Source of the DNA: Phreatobacter cathodiphilus
Lineage (GTDB): Bacteria; Pseudomonadota; Alphaproteobacteria; Rhizobiales; Phreatobacteraceae
Reading direction: 5' to 3'
DNA length: 64,000 nucleotides
Assembly (NCBI RefSeq): GCF_003008515.1
Contig: NZ_CP027668.1
Span: 1 to 64,000 of the forward strand
Part shown: one piece after another, positions 16,413 through 27,933 of the stretch
How positions within the stretch are numbered: the stretch's first letter is position 1
Layout: every line of letters begins with the position of its first letter
Program-made: the position numbers and the translations under genes
The notes under the pieces: model-generated
Told to the model about the DNA's origin: nothing
Databases searched by the model: none
The model's input: only the letters and a program-made list of their open reading frames with translations

Positions 16413-17828
16413 TCAGCCTGTGCCGCCGACCGTGATGCGCTCCATCTTCAGCGTCGGCTGGCCGACACCGACCGGAACCCACTGGCCCGCCTTGCCGCAG
16501 GTGCCGATGCCGGTGTCGAGGCTCATGTCGTCACCGACCATGGTGACCCGCTTCATGTCCGAGGGGCCAGAACCGATCAGCATGGCCCCCTTCACCGGCG
16601 CCCCCACCCGGCCGTTCTCGATCCGGTAGGCCTCCGTGCATTCGAAGACGTACTTGCCGGAGGTGATGTCCACCTGACCGCCGCCGAAGCTGACGGCGTA
16701 GAGTCCGTTCTTCACGCTGGCGAGAATCTCGTCCTTCGTGTGGGCGCCGCCCAGCATGTAGGTGTTGGTCATGCGCGGCATGGGCGCATGGGCATAGCTC
16801 TCGCGCCGGCCGTTGCCGGTGGCGGCGACACCCATCAGCCGGGCGTTCTGCCGGTCCTGCATGTAGCCGACGAGCCGGCCGTCCTCGATCAGCACGGTGC
16901 GGTGAGAGGCGGTGCCCTCGTCGTCGATCGAGATCGAGCCGCGGCGGTCGGCGATGGTGCCGTCATCGACCACGGTGACGCCCTTGGCCGCCACCATCTC
17001 GCCCATCAGCCCGGCGAAGGCAGACTGGCCCTTGCGGTTGAAGTCGCCTTCGAGGCCGTGGCCCACCGCTTCGTGCAGCATCACCCCCGGCCAGCCGGGC
17101 CCGAGCACCACGTCCATCTCGCCGGCGGGGGAGGGGATGCTCTCGAGGTTCACCAGCGCCTGGCGGATGGCTTCGTCCGCGGCGTGTTTCCAGCGTTCCT
17201 CGGTGATGAAACCGGCATAGCCGGCGCGCCCGCCGAAGCCGTGGCTGCCCGCCTCCTGCCGGTCTCCGGACCCGGCGACGACGGTGACGTTGAGGCGCAC
17301 CAGCGGGCGCACGTCGCGGAACGTGCCGCCGTCGGGCCTGAGGATCTCGACCACCTGCCAGGAGCCGGCGAGCGACACCGTCACCTGCCGAACCTTCGGG
17401 TCCTTCGCCCGGGCATAGGCGTCGATGGTCTCGAGCAGCTTTACCTTTTCGGCGAAGGCGGGGGCGTCGAGCGGGTTCTCGTCGCCGTAGAGACGGACAT
17501 TGGAGCGCGCCGGGCCGGCGGCCAGCGTGCCGGAATAGCCGCCCGCCACCGCCTTTACCGTCTCCGCCGCCCGCTTCAGCGCAGGTTCGGACACGTCGGA
17601 GGAATGGGCATAGCCGACCGCCTCGCCCTTCACCGACCTCAGTCCGAAGCCCTGGGAGTTGTCGGTGCCGGCCTGCTTCAGCCGGCCGTTGTCGAAGAGC
17701 AGGGATTCCGACTGCTTGTACTCGACGAAGAGTTCGCCGTCGTCGGCGCCCGCCAGAGCCTCGTCGAGAATGGCGCGGGCCCGGGCGGGATCGAGATCGG
17801 CGCGGGCGAAGAGGGACAGGTCGGCCAT
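16413..17828 (-). CDS. tldD: metalloprotease TldD
   Basis: 471 residues, full length for TldD. The zinc site HExxxH is present as H252-E253-A-V-G-H257 (GVMLHEAVGHGLEGD), and the third ligand Cys lies near the C-terminus in DTGIGTCGKAGQW. TldD forms a cytoplasmic heterodimer with TldE/PmbA and degrades unfolded peptides, processes microcin-type precursors and CcdA-like antitoxins. No tldE is in the window. It follows the IalB gene by 73 nt on the same strand. The order IalB - TldD - (COX operon divergent) is a familiar Hyphomicrobiales arrangement. Confidence 0.95.
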   Translation of the reverse strand: MADLSLFARADLDPARARAILDEALAGADDGELFVEYKQSESLLFDNGRLKQAGTDNSQGFGLRSVKGEAVGYAHSSDVSEPALKRAAETVKAVAGGYSGTLAAGPARSNVRLYGDENPLDAPAFAEKVKLLETIDAYARAKDPKVRQVTVSLAGSWQVVEILRPDGGTFRDVRPLVRLNVTVVAGSGDRQEAGSHGFGGRAGYAGFITEERWKHAADEAIRQALVNLESIPSPAGEMDVVLGPGWPGVMLHEAVGHGLEGDFNRKGQSAFAGLMGEMVAAKGVTVVDDGTIADRRGSISIDDEGTASHRTVLIEDGRLVGYMQDRQNARLMGVAATGNGRRESYAHAPMPRMTNTYMLGGAHTKDEILASVKNGLYAVSFGGGQVDITSGKYVFECTEAYRIENGRVGAPVKGAMLIGSGPSDMKRVTMVGDDMSLDTGIGTCGKAGQWVPVGVGQPTLKMERITVGGTG

Positions 17829-17901
17829 GGCGGCTCCGGCGCGAGAAACGGTGACTGTCCGGCTATCTAGTGCGCCGGACGCCGCGGCGCGAGCCCGAAG
17901 C

Positions 17902-18438
17902 TCAGGGCAGGGCCTCGAAGCCCGGCTTGAAGCCGTTGAGGGAGACCGGCACGCCGATGCCCTCCTCCGGCGTCTGGAAGATGATGAAGGTCGCGGTCTG
18001 GCCGGAGGACAGCTGGTTCAGCAGGTTGTCGTCCATCACCACCTCGGCGACGCAGCCCGAGGGCAGGCAGCGCACGAAACCGGCACGGCCGACGTCGGCG
18101 TTGTCGATCTTCAGGCCGAGCCCGGAGGGCAGCAGCACGCCGAGCGGGGCGAGGACGCGCAGCAGCCGCGCCTTGCCGTCCGCCGTCTTCAGGGCGATCA
18201 CCGTCAGCGCGACGTTCGGCCGGTCCTCGGCGGCGACGTTCTGGACGAGCGCGCACTGCTCGGAGCGCGAGCCCGGCGGCGTGTCGCAGCGCACCTGCCA
18301 GTCGCCGTGCGTGGCGCGGACGGCGCCCTGGGCCGAGGCCGTTCCCCCCGTCGCGACGAGCATCAGCGCAGCCAGGGCTGCGCCGATCAGGCCGTGGCGC
18401 AGTCCGGGGGCCTTTCGCAGCGAGGTCGGCATGGTCAT
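17902..18438 (-). CDS. invasion-associated locus B (IalB) family protein
   Basis: 178 residues with a signal peptide (GLIGAALAALMLVATGGTASAQ). The mature protein begins VRATHGDWQVRCDTPPGSRSEQCALVQ, the IalB-family opening (GDWxVRC...C), followed by a second Cys pair in VRCLPSGCVAEV and the segment FQTPEEGIGVPVSLNGFKPGFEAL. IalB was defined in Bartonella as an erythrocyte-invasion factor, but homologues are widespread in free-living Rhizobiales, where the role is unknown. ATGs at 18438 and 18432 are both possible. It is divergent from the cox operon. Confidence 0.87.
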   Translation of the reverse strand: MTMPTSLRKAPGLRHGLIGAALAALMLVATGGTASAQGAVRATHGDWQVRCDTPPGSRSEQCALVQNVAAEDRPNVALTVIALKTADGKARLLRVLAPLGVLLPSGLGLKIDNADVGRAGFVRCLPSGCVAEVVMDDNLLNQLSSGQTATFIIFQTPEEGIGVPVSLNGFKPGFEALP

Positions 18439-18929
18439 CCGTGGGGCTCCGCAGCTCGGGGCACGATCAGGGGCAGGCAGCGCCGGATCGGACGAGCCGA
18501 CGCAACGAATCGCCACCGGTGCCTAGCGGGCCCGGCGAGCACGCGAGGGACCATTCCCTCGCAATGGTGTCAAGATTATGCGTGGACGGCCGGCTTGCCA
18601 TGCCGTTTTCACGGGAGAGAACCGCCTTTCGGCCAATTCCATCGCAGGGTTCCCGAGTTTATAAGCCCTTCAAGCTGCAATCGGTCCGGGCGCTTGGAAA
18701 AGCTCTAAAGGGTCGCATTGCGAGCATGGCGTTTTTGTGTTTCAAGGGGCCTGCAAACCCTCGGCCGGCCGTTGTGAGACGCATTGATCGGAGATGCGTC
18801 CCCGGTCGTAAGGCAAGGGCAGCCGAAAGCCCCGGCGTGCGGTCAACCGATCCGCCGGGACTGCGAGCGACAACAGAGACAGGGTCGGCGTCCGGCGATT
18901 GTCGGCCCTTGGCTACGGAGCGGAAGAAC
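18439..18929 (+). promoter_or_regulatory. 491-nt leader of the cytochrome oxidase operon
   Basis: No convincing gene lies between the IalB start and the coxB start. This is the longest gene-free stretch in the window. It is locally less GC-rich (about 18640-18760, for example GAGTTTATAAGCCC and GTTTTTGTGTTTC), as expected for promoters. An inverted repeat GACGCAT-N9-ATGCGTC at 18778-18800 is a candidate operator. I cannot place -10/-35 boxes with confidence. The region must hold the divergent promoters for ialB and the cox operon. Confidence 0.45.
18778..18800. promoter_or_regulatory. inverted repeat in cox leader
   Basis: GACGCAT and ATGCGTC form a perfect 7-bp repeat with a 9-nt spacer, 130 nt before the coxB start. 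The spacing suits binding by a dimeric regulator, or a hairpin in the leader RNA. No regulator is identified. Confidence 0.35.
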
Positions 18930-21520
<2,591 letters not shown>

Positions 21521-21606
21521 TCCGCCGTCCCGAAGCCCGGAGCCAGCGCCCCGGGCTTCGACCCCCTCCGGGACCCGTCCGTCCCGCCGCAACCATCGAG
21601 ACCGTC

Positions 21607-22539
21607 TTGTCCCTCGTCGACGATACATCGAGCATCGAGCGCACCGCCCTGGTCAGCCAGGCCGAGCCGCGCGACTTCATCGCCCTGCTGAAGCCGCGGG
21701 TGATGTCGCTCGTCGTCTTCACGGCGCTGACCGGGCTTATCGTCGCGCCGGGCGGGCTCCATCCCGTCCTCGCAGCCATCAGCCTGCTGTGCATCGCGGT
21801 GGGCGCGGGGGCCTCCGGCGCCCTCAACATGTGGTACGACGCGGACATCGACGCGCTCATGGTCCGCACCGCCAAGCGACCGATTCCCGCCGGCCGCGTC
21901 GCGCCCGGCGAGGCGCTCGCCTTCGGGCTCGTCCTCTCGGTCCTCTCGGTGCTGGTGCTCGGCCTCGTCGCCAACTGGCTCGCCGCCGGGCTCCTCGCCT
22001 TCACGATCTTCTTCTATGCCGTCGTTTACACGATGTGGCTGAAGCGCTGGACGCCGCAGAACATCGTCATCGGCGGCGCCGCCGGCGCCTTCCCGCCGAT
22101 GATCGGCTGGGCCGCGGTCACCGGCTCGGTGTCGATCGAATCGATCGTCCTCTTCCTCATCATCTTCATCTGGACTCCCCCGCACTTCTGGGCGCTGGCC
22201 CTGATCAAGTCCGAGGATTACGCCCGCGCCGGCGTGCCCATGCTCCCCGTCGTCTGCGGGGAGGACGAGACGCGCCGCCAGATCCTGCTCTACACGCTGG
22301 TCCTGGCGCCGGTCGGCATGGCCCCCTGGTTCCTCTCCTTCGCCGGCCTCGCCTATGCGCTGACCTCTTTCGTCGGCGGCCTCGTCATGGTCTGGCTCGC
22401 CGTCGACATCTTCCGCCGCCGCGAGGGCGCTGCGGCCCGCAAGGCCGCCGGCCGCATGTTCGCCTTCTCCATCCTCTATCTCTTCGCGCTCTTCGCCGTG
22501 CTCCTCGTGGAGCAGGGCGTCGTGGCGCGGATCTTCTGA
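21607..22539 (+). CDS. ctaB: protoheme IX farnesyltransferase (haem O synthase)
   Basis: About 310 residues with the UbiA-fold Asp-rich motif NMWYDADID and the ctaB-typical openings [21 protein letters not shown] and [11 protein letters not shown]. It converts haem B to haem O by adding a farnesyl group, the first step to haem A for subunit I. No ATG fits the family N-terminus; the TTG at 21607 ([23 protein letters not shown]) gives the usual length and is the best start, with a weak GAG-containing site upstream. It lies 86 nt after ctaD and is followed 12 nt later by the small coxF-like gene. Confidence 0.93.
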   Translation: MSLVDDTSSIERTALVSQAEPRDFIALLKPRVMSLVVFTALTGLIVAPGGLHPVLAAISLLCIAVGAGASGALNMWYDADIDALMVRTAKRPIPAGRVAPGEALAFGLVLSVLSVLVLGLVANWLAAGLLAFTIFFYAVVYTMWLKRWTPQNIVIGGAAGAFPPMIGWAAVTGSVSIESIVLFLIIFIWTPPHFWALALIKSEDYARAGVPMLPVVCGEDETRRQILLYTLVLAPVGMAPWFLSFAGLAYALTSFVGGLVMVWLAVDIFRRREGAAARKAAGRMFAFSILYLFALFAVLLVEQGVVARIF

Positions 22540-22551
22540 GGAGGCGCGGCA

Positions 22552-22716
22552 ATGGTCGATCACCCCACCGAGGCCGGCATCGTCCTCACGCCCGAGGAGA
22601 AGCGTCGTCAACGCCAGCGCAATCTCGCCATCGCCTTTGCGCTGGCCGGGCTCTGCGTGCTGTTCTGGGTCATCACCATCGTCAAGGGCGCCGCCATCCT
22701 GCAGCGGCCGATGTGA
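22552..22716 (+). CDS. CoxF-like small membrane protein of the oxidase cluster
   Basis: A 54-residue protein, easily missed because of its size. It has a basic N-terminal part (LTPEEKRRQRQRNLAIA) and a single membrane helix (about 26-46, AFALAGLCVLFWVITIV). The ATG at 22552 is preceded by GAGGAGG at about 9 nt, a strong ribosome site. Position between ctaB and ctaG is where alphaproteobacteria carry coxF. The exact role in oxidase assembly is not established; start and stop fit tightly between neighbours (12 nt after ctaB, 7 nt before ctaG). Confidence 0.85.
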   Translation: MVDHPTEAGIVLTPEEKRRQRQRNLAIAFALAGLCVLFWVITIVKGAAILQRPM

Positions 22717-22723
22717 GGCGGAG

Positions 22724-23338
22724 ATGAGCGACGCGCACCTCGAGACGGCAACTCCCCGCGACTGGAAGCGCGACCTGAAGGTCGCCTCGGCGGCCTTCGC
22801 CTTCGGCCTGGCCATGTTCGGCGCCGCCTATGCCGCCGTGCCGCTCTACGACCTCTTCTGCCGCGTCACCGGCTTCGGCGGCACGACCATGCGCGCCGAG
22901 CGCCCGGCCGACCGGGTCATCGACCACCCCGTCGACATCCGTTTCGATTCCAATATCGGCGCGGGCCTGCCCTGGCGCTTCCAGGTCGACACCACCCGCC
23001 ATTCCATCAAGGCGGGCGAGACCCACACCATGACCTACAAGGTCACCAATCTCGCCTCCGTCCCCGTCACCGGCATGGCCACCTACAACGTCGCCCCCGC
23101 CGAGACCGGTCGCTACTTCAACAAGCTCGAGTGCTTCTGCTTCACCGAGCAGACGCTCGCCCCGGGCGAGTCGCGCGAGTTCACCGTCGTCTATTTCGTC
23201 GATCCCGCGATCGCCGACGATCCCTCGGCGCGCACCGCCAACACCATCACCCTGAGCTACACCTTCTACCGCCAGACCCAGTCGTCCAAGCCCGTCGCCC
23301 AGGGCGCCGCGCCGACGGCTGGATCGCGGACCAACTGA
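22724..23338 (+). CDS. ctaG: cytochrome c oxidase assembly protein CtaG (Cox11-type copper chaperone)
   Basis: 204 residues. One N-terminal membrane helix (about 20-42) anchors a periplasmic domain with the Cox11 copper motif CFCF (KLECFCFTEQTL). Cox11 delivers copper to the CuB site of subunit I. Other family marks are FDSNIGAGLPWRF and VYFVDPAIADD. It starts 7 nt after the coxF-like gene with GGCGGAG upstream, so translation is probably linked. It is followed by ctaE after 49 nt. Confidence 0.95.
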   Translation: MSDAHLETATPRDWKRDLKVASAAFAFGLAMFGAAYAAVPLYDLFCRVTGFGGTTMRAERPADRVIDHPVDIRFDSNIGAGLPWRFQVDTTRHSIKAGETHTMTYKVTNLASVPVTGMATYNVAPAETGRYFNKLECFCFTEQTLAPGESREFTVVYFVDPAIADDPSARTANTITLSYTFYRQTQSSKPVAQGAAPTAGSRTN

Positions 23339-23387
23339 CAGACCGCCGCGACGGGGCACCGTCGCGGAGAGCCCTACGGAGACTTCA

Positions 23388-24266
23388 ATGGCCGAGGCCC
23401 ACGCCAAGCATCACGACTACCACCTGGTGCCACTCAGCCCCTGGCCGTTCGTCGGCTCGATGTCGGCCTTCGTCATGGCCATCGGCGCGGTCATGTGGAT
23501 GAAGTCCATGGCTCTCGCCGGCCTGCAGCTCGGCTGGGTCGTCTTCTTCGCCGGTCTCATCGGCGTCCTCTACACCATGTTCGGCTGGTGGTCTGACGTC
23601 ATCCGCGAGGGCCAGGAGGGTCACCACACCCGCGTCGTGTCGCTGCACCTGCGCTACGGCATGATCATGTTCATCGCCTCCGAGGTGATGTTCTTCGTCG
23701 CCTGGTTCTGGGCCTATTTCGACGCCGCCTTCTTCCCCGGCGAGGCGATCCAGTACCAGCGCACCGAGCTCACCGGCGGTCACTGGCCGCCGAAGGGCAT
23801 CGAGACCTTCAACCCGCTGCAGATCCCGCTGCTCGGCACCATGGTGCTGCTGCTCTCGGGCACCACCGTCACCGCCGCCCACCACCACATCGTGACGGGC
23901 GAGCGCGAGCAGGCGAAGATGTACCTCTGGTTCACCGTCGTCCTCGGCTTCCTCTTCACCTGCCTGCAGGCTTACGAGTACAGCCACGCCCATTTCGGCT
24001 TCTCCGGCAACATCTATGGCGCCACCTTCTTCATGGCGACCGGCTTCCACGGCTTCCACGTCATCGTCGGCACCATCTTCCTGCTGATCTGCGTTCTGCG
24101 GCTCTACAAGGAGACGCACCTGACGCCGGAGAAGCATTTCGGCTTCGAAGCCGCCGCCTGGTACTGGCACTTCGTCGACGTGGTCTGGCTGTTCCTCTTC
24201 GCCGCCATCTACGTCTGGGGCTACGACTGGTCGGGTCGCGCCCTCGCCGGTGCCGTGGGCCACTGA
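23388..24266 (+). CDS. ctaE: cytochrome c oxidase subunit III
   Basis: 292 residues with seven membrane helices, full length for the family. Typical features are HDYHLVPLSPWPFVGS, RYGMIMFIASEVMFFVAWFWAYF (first half shown only), and GFHGFHVIVGT and WHFVDVVWLFLF near the C-terminus. Subunit III stabilises the oxidase and supports proton uptake and turnover. It is the last gene of the operon: a strong hairpin with a T tract follows 22 nt after the stop. Confidence 0.96.
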   Translation: MAEAHAKHHDYHLVPLSPWPFVGSMSAFVMAIGAVMWMKSMALAGLQLGWVVFFAGLIGVLYTMFGWWSDVIREGQEGHHTRVVSLHLRYGMIMFIASEVMFFVAWFWAYFDAAFFPGEAIQYQRTELTGGHWPPKGIETFNPLQIPLLGTMVLLLSGTTVTAAHHHIVTGEREQAKMYLWFTVVLGFLFTCLQAYEYSHAHFGFSGNIYGATFFMATGFHGFHVIVGTIFLLICVLRLYKETHLTPEKHFGFEAAAWYWHFVDVVWLFLFAAIYVWGYDWSGRALAGAVGH

Positions 24267-24288
24267 GGGCGCTCCCCTCCGGAACGCG

Positions 24289-24318
24289 AAAGGGCGGCCT
24301 CGGCCGCCCTTTTTGTTT
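24289..24318 (+). terminator. Rho-independent terminator of the cox operon
   Basis: A perfect 10-bp stem (AAAGGGCGGC, loop CTCG, GCCGCCCTTT) is followed by TTTGTTTT. It lies 22 nt after the ctaE stop and separates the operon from the M16 protease pair. It is the clearest intrinsic terminator in the window. Confidence 0.9.
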
Positions 24319-24405
24319 TGCCGCCGCGGTCACGGGCTTGTCATGGGGGCCCCGAGGATGATCCATGGCTGAATGGACCGGACCCGCGGTGACGATGGTG
24401 GTACG

Positions 24406-25764
24406 ATGCCGATGACACGACGCATGTTCACGACGGGCCTGGCCGCTGTCGCCGCCCCCGCGCTGCTGCCCTCCGCCGCCCCGGCCGTGCCCGTGGAGCG
24501 CGCCTACCGGCACGTCCTCGCCAACGGGCTCGAGGTGGTCGCCATTCCGGACCATCGCGTGCCGGTGGTCACCCACATGCTCTGGTACAAGGTCGGCTCG
24601 GCGGACGAGGAGCCGGGTCGCTCCGGCCTCGCCCATTTCCTCGAGCATCTCCTGTTCAAGGGCACCTCGCGCAACCCCGCGCCGGTCTTCTCCCGGGCCA
24701 TCTCGGCGGCCGGCGGCCAGGAGAACGCCTTCACCTCCTATGACTATACCGGCTACTTCCAGCGCATCGCCGCCGAGCAGCTGCCGGTGATGATGGATTT
24801 CGAGGCCGACCGCATGACGGGTCTGGTCCTCACCGACGAGGTGGTGCTGCCCGAGCGCGACGTGGTGCTGGAGGAGCGCCGCCAGCGCATCGACAACGAT
24901 CCCGGCGCGCGGCTGGGCGAGCGGATGCAGGCGCGGCTCTGGGGCGAGACCCATCCCTACGGCATCCCCATCATCGGCTTCCAGGACGAGATCGCCCGGC
25001 TGGACCTCGACGACGCCATGGCCTTCTACCGCCGCCATTACGCGCCCAACAACGCCATCCTCGTCGTCGCCGGCGACGTGCCGGCCGACGCCGTCTTCCG
25101 CATGGCCGCCGAGACCTACGGGCGCATCGATTCCAATCCGGCCATCCTCGCGCGCACCAGACCGCCCGCGGCAGCCAGGGACACCCGCGAACGCGTCCGC
25201 CTCGCCGACCAGCGCGTCCGCCAGCCGAGCCTCACCCAGACCCATGTCGTGCCCTCCTACCGCACCGCCCGGCCGGGCGAGGCGGAGGCGCTGGAAGTGC
25301 TCTCCCAGGTGGTGGGGGCATCCCCCAACGGCCGCATCTACAAGACGCTGGTGGCCGACCGGGGGCTGGCCGTCAGCGCCGGCTGCTTCTATGCGAGCTC
25401 CGCCCTCGGCGACGGCCGCTTCGGCATCTATGCCGCGCCCCGGCCGGGGGTCACCATCGAGGCCCTCGAAGCCGCCATGTTCGAGGTCGCCGACCGCGTC
25501 GCCGGCGACGGCGTCGGCGAGGACGAGATCGCCCGCGCCAAGACCCGCCTCATCGCCGAGTCGGTCTATTCGCAGGACAGCCAGGCCTCCATGGCGCGCA
25601 TGTACGGCGCGGCTCTCACCTGCGGCGCCTCCATGGACGACCTGCAGCAATGGGTCGCGCGCATCCGCGCCGTGACCCGCGACGAGGTCAACGCCATGGC
25701 GCCGCGCGCCTTCGATTTCTCGCGCGCGATCACCGGCGAACTCGCGCGCGCGGAGCGGAGCTGA
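24406..25764 (+). CDS. M16-family zinc peptidase, active subunit, Tat-exported
   Basis: 452 residues from the ATG at 24406 (an ATG at 24373 would add 11). The N-terminus MTRRMFTTGLAAVAAPALL fits a twin-arginine signal (TRRMF plus hydrophobic stretch). The M16 zinc motif HxxEH is present as HFLEHLLFKG, with the downstream acidic region DEVVLPERDVVLEERRQR supplying the third ligand. The second half is the inactive M16C domain. It probably degrades peptides in the periplasm. It overlaps the second M16 gene by one base (TGATG), so the two should be made together and form a heterodimer. Confidence 0.88.
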   Translation: MPMTRRMFTTGLAAVAAPALLPSAAPAVPVERAYRHVLANGLEVVAIPDHRVPVVTHMLWYKVGSADEEPGRSGLAHFLEHLLFKGTSRNPAPVFSRAISAAGGQENAFTSYDYTGYFQRIAAEQLPVMMDFEADRMTGLVLTDEVVLPERDVVLEERRQRIDNDPGARLGERMQARLWGETHPYGIPIIGFQDEIARLDLDDAMAFYRRHYAPNNAILVVAGDVPADAVFRMAAETYGRIDSNPAILARTRPPAAARDTRERVRLADQRVRQPSLTQTHVVPSYRTARPGEAEALEVLSQVVGASPNGRIYKTLVADRGLAVSAGCFYASSALGDGRFGIYAAPRPGVTIEALEAAMFEVADRVAGDGVGEDEIARAKTRLIAESVYSQDSQASMARMYGAALTCGASMDDLQQWVARIRAVTRDEVNAMAPRAFDFSRAITGELARAERS

Positions 25765-27107
25765 TGCGCCGCGCCCTCGCTCTCGCCGCCGCCGGATTCC
25801 TGACGATGGTTCATGCCCTCACCCCGACCGCCCCGGCGAAGGCCCAGGCTCCCGCCAGCCAGGCGGGCCGCGTCCAGCGCGTCGTCTCGCCCGGCGGCGT
25901 CGAGGCCTGGCTGGTGCGCCAGACCCACCTGCCGGTGCTCGCCCTCTCCTTTGCCTTCCGGGGCGGTACGTCGCAGGACGCAGCCGGCCGCGAGGGCACG
26001 GGGAACCTGATGGCCGCCATGCTCGACGAGGGTGCCGGGGACCTCGATTCCGACGCCTTCCACGGGCGTCTCCAGGACCGTGCCATCGAGGTGAGCTTCG
26101 CCGCCAGCCGCGACCTCTTCTCCGGCTCGCTCCGCACCCTCTCGGAGCATCGCGGCGAGGCGGCGGAGCTGCTGCGCCTCGCCCTGACCCGCCCGCGGTT
26201 CGACGCGGCGCCGCTGGAGCGCATGCGCCAGTCCATCCTCGCCTCCATCCGCCGGGCCTCGACCAATCCAGGCTCCATCGCCAGCGACACGTTCTGGTCC
26301 GCCGCCTTTCCCGGCCACCCCTACGGACGGCGCGGTGCCGGCACGCTCGACAGCGTCGCCGCCATCACCCGCGACGACCTCATCGCCCTCCACGGCCGCA
26401 TTCTCGCCCGCAACAATCTCAAGGTGGCGGTGGTCGGCGACATCACCGCCGAGGAACTCGGCCCGCTGCTCGACGCCGTCTTCGGCGAGCTGCCGGCCAA
26501 GGGCGGTCTCGTCGCCGTCCCCGACGCGGTCATCGCCGCCACCGGCGAACGCCGCGTCGTCCCGCTCGACGTGCCCCAGGCGACCATCTCCTTCGGCATG
26601 CCCGGCCTGAAGCGCGAGGACCCCGATTTCATCCCGGCCTTCGTGCTGAACCACATTCTCGGCGGCGGCGGCTTCTCCTCCCGCCTGTACCAGGAGGTGC
26701 GCGAGAAGCGGGGCCTCGCCTATTCCGTCTCCTCCGGCCTCGCCGCCCTCGATTCCGCGGGCCTCGTGACGGGAGGCACCTCGACGCGCAACGACCGCGC
26801 CGCCGAGAGCCTCGCCGTCATCACCGCCGAACTGCAGCGGATCGGCACGGAGGGGCCGACCTCGCTCGAACTCGAACAGGCCAAGCGCTATCTCATCGGC
26901 TCCTGGGCCCTTCGCTTCGAGACCTCGACGCAGATCGCATCCAACCTGCTCCGCATCCAGCTGGACGGGCTGGAGCCCGACTATCTCGACCGCCGCAATG
27001 GCCTGATCGACGCGGTGACGCTGGACGACGCCCGCCGCGTCGCGCGCCGTCTCTTCGGCGCGCCGCGGATGCTGGTCGTGGTGGTGGGCAAGCCCGAGGG
27101 GCTGTGA
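25764..27107 (+). CDS. M16-family protein lacking the zinc motif (partner subunit)
   Basis: 447 residues with a signal peptide (RRALALAAAGFLTMVHALTPTAPAKAQ). It has the M16 fold throughout (SFAFRGGTSQDAAGREGTGNL at the N-terminal domain; GGFSSRLYQEVREKRGLAYSVSS in the C-terminal domain), but where HxxEH should be the sequence is NLMAAMLDEGAG. It therefore lacks the zinc ligands and is a catalytically inactive partner, as in the alpha/beta mitochondrial processing peptidase. The C-terminal R-Y pair (substrate-binding RLY and GLAY) is conserved. Start at 25764 overlaps the upstream stop. Confidence 0.88.
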   Translation: MRRALALAAAGFLTMVHALTPTAPAKAQAPASQAGRVQRVVSPGGVEAWLVRQTHLPVLALSFAFRGGTSQDAAGREGTGNLMAAMLDEGAGDLDSDAFHGRLQDRAIEVSFAASRDLFSGSLRTLSEHRGEAAELLRLALTRPRFDAAPLERMRQSILASIRRASTNPGSIASDTFWSAAFPGHPYGRRGAGTLDSVAAITRDDLIALHGRILARNNLKVAVVGDITAEELGPLLDAVFGELPAKGGLVAVPDAVIAATGERRVVPLDVPQATISFGMPGLKREDPDFIPAFVLNHILGGGGFSSRLYQEVREKRGLAYSVSSGLAALDSAGLVTGGTSTRNDRAAESLAVITAELQRIGTEGPTSLELEQAKRYLIGSWALRFETSTQIASNLLRIQLDGLEPDYLDRRNGLIDAVTLDDARRVARRLFGAPRMLVVVVGKPEGL

Positions 27108-27111
27108 GGCC

Positions 27112-27912
27112 TCACCGCCTGCGCAGGCGCTGGAACGCGTAGGCGCCGAAGACGCCGACCAGCGTCAGGGCCAGGCCGAACCAGGTCAGCGCATATTCGA
27201 AATGCCGGTTGGCGAAGACGAGGCGCGTCTCGCCGCCCACCGGCAGGCCGCCGGGAACGGGGGTGGCGTCGGCGTCCACCGAGAAGGGCGCGGTCCTCGC
27301 GGGGTCGAGGCCGAGACTGCGGCCGATGACGGCGAGGTCGCGGGTGTAGAAGGTCCGCCGCGCCGAATCGTCCGGCGCCGCGAAGAGGCCGCGCTCCTCC
27401 GGATAGCGGACGAGGCCGGTGACGGCGACCTCGCCCTCCACCTGGCCCGCCGCGCGGGTGGCGGGATCGCGCCGGTCGGTCGGCACAAAGCCGCGGTTGA
27501 CCAGCACGGTGTCGCCCGCCGCCGTCACCAGCGGCGTCAGCACGAAATAGCCCTGGCCCTGCGGGCGCGTCCGGTCGGCCTGCCGGCTGTCGCCGGCGAC
27601 GTGGTAGAGATAGGCTTCCGCGTCATGACGGAAATGGCCGGTCACCGTGACCTTGCGGTACTCGTCGCGCGCGGCGCTCATGCGTGGCCAGGCCTCGCGG
27701 CCGGGCAGCGGGATCGCGGGAGCCCGTGTGCGCTGTTCCACCTGCGCGATGAGGCCGTTCTTCCAGGCGAGCCGTGACACCTGCCAGGAACCGAGGCCGA
27801 CCAGGATTCCCAGCGCCAGCAGGGCGGCGATGGCCGGCACGACGAGGGAGCGCGGCCGCGCGGCGGGAGGCGGCGAGGCGATCGGAACGGGTCGGCCGGG
27901 CGTCGAGGTCAT
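27112..27912 (-). CDS. SURF1-family cytochrome oxidase biogenesis protein
   Basis: 266 residues with two membrane helices at the ends (about 24-45 and 240-260), the SURF1 hallmark. Family motifs are GSWQVSRLAWKNGLI, GYFVLTPLV, VLVNRGFVP and NRHFEYALTWFGLALTL. SURF1 helps insert haem a into subunit I. It lies near the cox operon but on the opposite strand, after the DUF983 gene (21 nt upstream) and only 4 nt from the convergent M16 gene. Confidence 0.93.
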   Translation of the reverse strand: MTSTPGRPVPIASPPPAARPRSLVVPAIAALLALGILVGLGSWQVSRLAWKNGLIAQVEQRTRAPAIPLPGREAWPRMSAARDEYRKVTVTGHFRHDAEAYLYHVAGDSRQADRTRPQGQGYFVLTPLVTAAGDTVLVNRGFVPTDRRDPATRAAGQVEGEVAVTGLVRYPEERGLFAAPDDSARRTFYTRDLAVIGRSLGLDPARTAPFSVDADATPVPGGLPVGGETRLVFANRHFEYALTWFGLALTLVGVFGAYAFQRLRRR

Positions 27913-27933
27913 GCCCCGCAGATAGGCCCTGCC

